Positions 12,837-15,653 of a stretch of 15,653 nucleotides of DNA are shown in pieces. The translations under genes and the position numbers were made by a program. The stretch's first letter is position 1, and each line of letters begins with the position of its first letter. Origin of the DNA: UBA2922 sp035352555 (lineage in GTDB: Bacteria; Bacillota; Clostridia; Oscillospirales; Oscillospiraceae); assembly GCA_035352555.1 (NCBI GenBank), contig DAOPXW010000044.1:1-15653 (forward strand), given 5' to 3'. The notes below the pieces were generated by a model. It was not told where the DNA came from, made no database searches, and saw nothing but the letters and a program-made list of their open reading frames with translations.

Positions 12837-13255
12837 TCGTCCGCCTCCCGGATGGTAATGCGGCGCTCATCGGCGCCCAGCTTGTCGATGGTGACGCGGA
12901 TTTCGTCCCCGAAAAAGGCGTCGGAGACGTTCTCACTCCACTCCACGGCGCACACGGCGCCCCGGGCGAGATAATCCTCCCAGCCGATATCGAACAGCTC
13001 GTCCGAGCTTTTCAGGCGGTACATATCGAAGTGAATCAGCTCGCGATCGCCCAGATATTCGTTGACGATGGTGAAGGTGGGACTGGACACCCGGCAGGAA
13101 AGCCCCATGCCCCGGGCCATGCCCCGGACAAAGGCGGTTTTTCCCGCGCCCAGATCGCCGTATATGGCGACCACCGTGCCGCCGGGCAGTTCCCGGGCAA
13201 AATTCTCCCCGGCTGTCTCTGTCTCGGCCTCGCTTGTTGTGATGATTTCCTGCAT
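12833..13255 (-). CDS. tsaE: tRNA t6A biosynthesis ATPase TsaE
   Basis: Small P-loop ATPase that binds the TsaB-TsaD complex and drives cycles of t6A synthesis on tRNA; cytosolic. 140 residues, within the usual 140-160. The Walker A motif GDLGAGKT is at residues 33-40; SSPTFTIVNEY (57-67) is the switch region, IHFDMYRL (74-81) the conserved HxDxYR, and VCAVEWSENV (101-110) the VEW motif. The ATG at 13255 has GAGG 6 bases upstream and an extended -10 promoter about 45 bases upstream. First gene of tsaE-tsaB-upp, overlapping tsaB by ATGA. Divergent from the SEDS gene with overlapping -35 elements. Confidence 0.95.
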   Translation of the reverse strand: MQEIITTSEAETETAGENFARELPGGTVVAIYGDLGAGKTAFVRGMARGMGLSCRVSSPTFTIVNEYLGDRELIHFDMYRLKSSDELFDIGWEDYLARGAVCAVEWSENVSDAFFGDEIRVTIDKLGADERRITIREADE

Positions 13256-13298
13256 AGTTTACCTCGACCGCGTGGTTCCTTAATTTTTTTCCGTAGGT

Positions 13299-13328
13299 AT
13301 TATAACACCGCAAATAGCGTTGCGTAAA
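13299..13328 (-). promoter_or_regulatory. Promoter of the tsaE-tsaB-upp operon
   Basis: TTTACG (13328-13323), an 18-base spacer ending in TGT, and a perfect TATAAT (13304-13299) on the minus strand. The weak -35 is compensated by the extended -10. Confidence 0.7.
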
Positions 13329-13348
13329 GGGAAAGAATGTGATAAAAT
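13320..13348 (+). promoter_or_regulatory. Promoter of the SEDS (FtsW/RodA) gene
   Basis: TTGCGT (13320-13325), a 17-base spacer ending in TGA, and TAAAAT (13343-13348). Its -35 shares bases 13323-13325 with the -35 of the opposite tsaE promoter, so RNA polymerase probably cannot occupy both at once. Confidence 0.65.
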
Positions 13349-13404
13349 GCAAAACACGCTGTGAATGGGATCGCAGCAAATCGACGGAAAGGACGGTGGA
13401 CACC

Positions 13405-14550
13405 GTGAAAAAGATCTGGCCCGCGGTAAAGGACTTCTGTAAACGCGCGGATATGCTGCTGCTGGCGCTGTGCATCATCTGCTCGGTTTTCGGCATCATC
13501 GTCATCCGCTCGGCGACGCTGACCTATACCAATCCCAACAAATATATTTTTGTTCAGACCTTGTCCATGTTTATCGGCATTGCGGCTTTCGTGGTACTCA
13601 CCGTGGTGGATACGGAGCTCATTGCCGACAAATGGCTGTATCTTTGCATTTTCGACGTGCTGTTTCTGCTCATCCTCATCCCCTTCGGCTACGACGGCGG
13701 CACTGGCAACCGCAGCTGGCTGCGTTTCTTTGGCATCGGCGTCCAGCCGTCGGAGGTGGTCAAGGTCGTCTTCATCGTCATCATGGCCAAGCAGCTGACG
13801 TATCTGAAAGACTATAAGGATCTCAACGCGCCGCTCTCGGTAGCGCAGATGGCGGTCCATTTTGTCTTGCTGTTCGGGCTCATCGTGGGTATTTCCTCCG
13901 ACCTGGGCAGCGCGCTGATTATTCTGTTTGTATTCATTACCATGGTCTTTGTGGCGGGCATCAAATGGTACTGGATCGGCGCGGGCGTGGCGGCCACGGC
14001 GGCGGTGATCCCCTTCGCCTGGACGCATCTGCTGCACGATTACCAAAAACAGCGCATCCTCGCGCCCTACGACTCCAGCATAGACCCCAGAGGCGACAGC
14101 ATTGCCTGGCAGGCCAACCAGTCCAAAATGGCGCTGGCCTCCGGCAAGCTTACCGGCCTGGGCCTGGGCAAGGGCACCCAGACGCAGTCCAGCGCCCTCA
14201 CCGGCAAGCATACGGACTTCATCTTTGCCGTTATCGGAGAGGAGCTGGGCCTCATCGCCTGCGCCATCGTTATCCTGCTGCTGACGGCCATCATTATCCG
14301 CTGCTGTGTCATCGGCATCCGCTCCGGCGGCACCTTCAATATGCTTATCTGCTTCGGCGTGGCCGCGGCCATCGCCTTTCAGACCTTCATCAACATTGGC
14401 ATGTGCATGGGCATCTCCCCGGTTATTGGCATCACCCTGCCGTTCTTCAGCTACGGCGGCTCGTCCATGGTCACGCTTTTTGGGGCCATGGGATTGGTAT
14501 CCGGGGTCCGATTCCGACCGAAACCAAAACGATTTTCCGTGCGATACTAA
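13405..14550 (+). CDS. SEDS peptidoglycan glycosyltransferase (FtsW/RodA/SpoVE family)
   Basis: Polytopic inner-membrane enzyme that polymerises lipid II into glycan strands during elongation, division or sporulation, working with a class B penicillin-binding protein. 381 residues, about ten hydrophobic helices. Conserved segments: GTGNRSWLRFFGIGVQPSEVVKV (about residues 95-117), SSDLGSALIIL (about 163-173), GLGLGKGTQTQSSALTGKHTDFIFAVIGEELGLI with the essential Asp271 of HTDF, and INIGMCMGISPVIGITLPFFSYGGSSM near the end. GIG.QPSE and the ALTGKHTDF loop look more like RodA than FtsW, but I leave the paralogue open. The GTG at 13405 is preferred, with GGTGG/AAAGGA just upstream; the in-frame ATG at 13339 overlaps the promoter -10. 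Divergent from tsaE and followed by a terminator. No penicillin-binding partner is adjacent. Confidence 0.93.
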   Translation: MKKIWPAVKDFCKRADMLLLALCIICSVFGIIVIRSATLTYTNPNKYIFVQTLSMFIGIAAFVVLTVVDTELIADKWLYLCIFDVLFLLILIPFGYDGGTGNRSWLRFFGIGVQPSEVVKVVFIVIMAKQLTYLKDYKDLNAPLSVAQMAVHFVLLFGLIVGISSDLGSALIILFVFITMVFVAGIKWYWIGAGVAATAAVIPFAWTHLLHDYQKQRILAPYDSSIDPRGDSIAWQANQSKMALASGKLTGLGLGKGTQTQSSALTGKHTDFIFAVIGEELGLIACAIVILLLTAIIIRCCVIGIRSGGTFNMLICFGVAAAIAFQTFINIGMCMGISPVIGITLPFFSYGGSSMVTLFGAMGLVSGVRFRPKPKRFSVRY

Positions 14551-14587
14551 AAGAGGGACCGTCTCACAAAACGGGCCCTCTTTTTTG
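14549..14587. terminator. Terminator between the SEDS gene and the DUF975 gene
   Basis: AAAAGAGGG-A-CCGT and ACGG-G-CCCTCTTTTTT pair with one internal mismatch around a CTCACAAA-type loop. The A4 and T6 ends allow use from both strands by the two convergent genes. It begins within the SEDS stop codon. Confidence 0.85.
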
Positions 14588-14588
14588 A

Positions 14589-15326
14589 TTATTTGGTTGC
14601 GCCGCCCTCCATGGGAGGCTCCTCCGGCTGGGCATAGCCCAGATTGGCGCGGAGTGTGTCGTAATAGACGGCGTAGGTCAGCTGCGTATAGGGCGTGACC
14701 CAGACGGTCACAAACGGCACCATGGCCAGAATGTACCAGCCCAGAAAGCTGAGATCCAGCACGAACAGCTCACCCTTGTGTCCCGCCATCATCCGCTTGC
14801 TCTCACCGATGCACTGATTGGGCGACCACTCCGGGTGATCCAGCAGCAGATACAGTGCCATGCGGTAGCGGTAGGCCGCTATAATGCCCGGTACCACCAG
14901 CAGCAGCGTCCACAGGAAAATGTAGATACCCATGAGTACCATCAGCCACAGCACCCGGAAAAAAATGCCGAAGCCGTCGAACAGGTTGCCGAAGCCGGCG
15001 GAATAGTGGCGCACCACATTGAGCGAGTACAGCGCAAAGCCCGCCGAGAGGATCAGCAGCATGATCCGGATGGCCAGGTCCAGCGCCTCGGCGCCAGCCC
15101 CGGGGTGGTAGGAGGCCAGCAGGTTCTGAAAATAGGCATAGTCGCCGGTGGACAGGGCGTTGTAATAATCGTCCGGATTGACCTGCACGCCCACGAGCCG
15201 GGTGGACAGGTAGTTGAGCACATAGGCGATGAGCGCAAAGGCCAGACCTACCAGAATGGGGCTGGGGCTGGTGTGGCCGATCAGTTGTTTTGCCTCGCCT
15301 TTCATGGCGGCGCGGTTCAGTTCCAT
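14589..15326 (-). CDS. DUF975 integral membrane protein
   Basis: Integral membrane protein of the DUF975 family, function unknown, common in Clostridia and Lactobacillales. 245 residues, the usual length. Order: an N-terminal amphipathic segment (MELNRAAMKGEAKQLI), a first hydrophobic helix (about 24-41), a hydrophilic loop with DDYYNALSTGDY, helices about 82-106, 122-150 (LWLMVLMGIYIFLWTLLLVVPGIIAAYRYRMA, with the family's PGI..AY.Y.M motif), then the second signature segment LFVLDLSFLGWYILAMVPF and a C-terminal PYTQLTYAVYYDTLR, which matches the family's 'PY....A.FY..L'. The ATG at 15326 has GGAGG 8 bases upstream. Likely transcribed from a promoter near 15490 with a leader of about 150 bases, and ends at the terminator shared with the SEDS gene. 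No partner gene is visible. Confidence 0.88.
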   Translation of the reverse strand: MELNRAAMKGEAKQLIGHTSPSPILVGLAFALIAYVLNYLSTRLVGVQVNPDDYYNALSTGDYAYFQNLLASYHPGAGAEALDLAIRIMLLILSAGFALYSLNVVRHYSAGFGNLFDGFGIFFRVLWLMVLMGIYIFLWTLLLVVPGIIAAYRYRMALYLLLDHPEWSPNQCIGESKRMMAGHKGELFVLDLSFLGWYILAMVPFVTVWVTPYTQLTYAVYYDTLRANLGYAQPEEPPMEGGATK

Positions 15327-15465
15327 AAAGCATTCCTCCGTTGGAGCGGTTAACCCACGATTCCTCCGAATCAGACATAGGACCCGTCACCGCGGCCGGC
15401 CGCCCCGCGCGGGGAGAGGCGGCGGACGATTGAAATGCGCCGTCGTGCGGCGCGCGATGATGCGC

Positions 15466-15495
15466 GGTATAAAAACCGCTTGCGGTTATTATACC
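15466..15495. repeat. 30-bp near-perfect palindrome carrying -10-like boxes on both strands
   Basis: GGTATAAAAACCGCT (15466-15480) mirrors TGCGGTTATTATACC (15481-15495) at 13 of 15 positions. The right arm holds a perfect minus-strand TATAAT (15493-15488) preceded by TGG, the likely -10 of the DUF975 gene. The left arm holds TATAAA on the plus strand. The -35 regions on both strands are weak. It could be an operator overlapping the promoter. Confidence 0.6.
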
Positions 15496-15548
15496 ATTGC
15501 GCCATGGAAAAGAACAGAAAAAATTCCGCCTGGAATGAGATTTTCGGC

Positions 15549-15577
15549 TTGACAAGATTGGGCCTGAATGCTATTAT
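15549..15577 (+). promoter_or_regulatory. Promoter of the tRNA-Leu gene
   Basis: A perfect TTGACA (15549-15554), a 17-base spacer ending in TGC, and TATTAT (15572-15577), 24 bases before the tRNA. Strong promoters of this form are usual for stable RNA genes. Confidence 0.8.
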
Positions 15578-15601
15578 AACAAAGCATTCAAAATCCAATA
15601 T

Positions 15602-15653
15602 GCGCGAGTGGTGGAATTGGCAGACTCGCTAGATTCAGGTTCTAGTGTCCACT
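15602..15653 (+). tRNA. tRNA-Leu (anticodon CAG), 3' part beyond the window
   Basis: The acceptor 5' strand GCGCGAG is followed by TG and the D-arm GTGGAATTGGCAGAC typical of class II tRNA-Leu. The anticodon arm is CTAGA-TTCAGGT-TCTAG, whose loop centre CAG decodes CTG leucine codons. The sequence then enters the variable arm (TGTCCACT) and is cut by the window end. Its own promoter lies just upstream. Confidence 0.93.

Noticed and set aside
13339..13404. A longer SEDS protein starting at ATG 13339
   Set aside because: That ATG is embedded in the promoter -10 and has no ribosome site. The extra 22 residues are charged and unlike the family.
1..15653. CRISPR arrays, complete insertion sequences, phage or toxin-antitoxin modules
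   Set aside because: No spaced direct repeats, transposase or integrase domain, phage structural gene or recognisable toxin-antitoxin pair was seen on either strand.

Overview
The window looks like the chromosome of an anaerobic, fairly GC-rich member of the class Clostridia, probably an Oscillospirales-type gut bacterium. The evidence is a reverse-type rubrerythrin, a tandem glycine riboswitch, a T-box leader, Firmicutes-style promoters and Shine-Dalgarno sites, and families common in Clostridia (AGCS symporter, DUF1002, DUF975). The lineage is inferred from gene content, not from a marker tree. Two blocks of exactly 100 N (1597-1696 and 3155-3254) are scaffold gaps of unknown true size. The window is therefore three contigs joined in a draft assembly, and the order across the joins is only as good as the scaffolding.

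Layout: a purine nucleoside phosphorylase gene runs off the left edge on the minus strand. Next come an AT-rich intergenic segment and an AT-rich lipoprotein gene cut by gap 1; this patch differs sharply in composition from everything else and looks acquired. The short middle contig carries a rubrerythrin (C-terminus lost in gap 1) and a DUF1002/YpuA-like secreted protein (N-terminus lost in gap 2), both on the minus strand. The third contig opens with a promoter and tandem glycine riboswitch ahead of a sodium:alanine/glycine symporter. It continues with a membrane-anchored phosphodiester glycosidase, a LysR regulator divergent from a 58-residue membrane protein, and a chloramphenicol-acetyltransferase-like gene. 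A stand-alone TrpB2 tryptophan synthase beta chain follows, under a T-box whose specifier reads UGG (Trp). After a 58-codon orphan gene and rsmE come a minus-strand tsaE-tsaB-upp operon, a divergent SEDS (FtsW/RodA) gene, a DUF975 membrane protein, and the start of a tRNA-Leu(CAG) at the right edge.

Most genes are housekeeping and stand as single units, each closed by a clear intrinsic terminator. Functional links are visible in four places: glycine sensing controls an amino-acid symporter; tRNA-Trp charging controls TrpB2; TsaE and TsaB are partners in t6A tRNA modification, with uracil salvage (upp) as the third gene; and the tsaE and SEDS promoters overlap back to back. I saw no CRISPR array, complete insertion sequence, phage genes or defence cluster. 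The less explained items are the AT-rich lipoprotein patch, two small genes, and several perfect or near-perfect palindromes placed in promoters or between genes.
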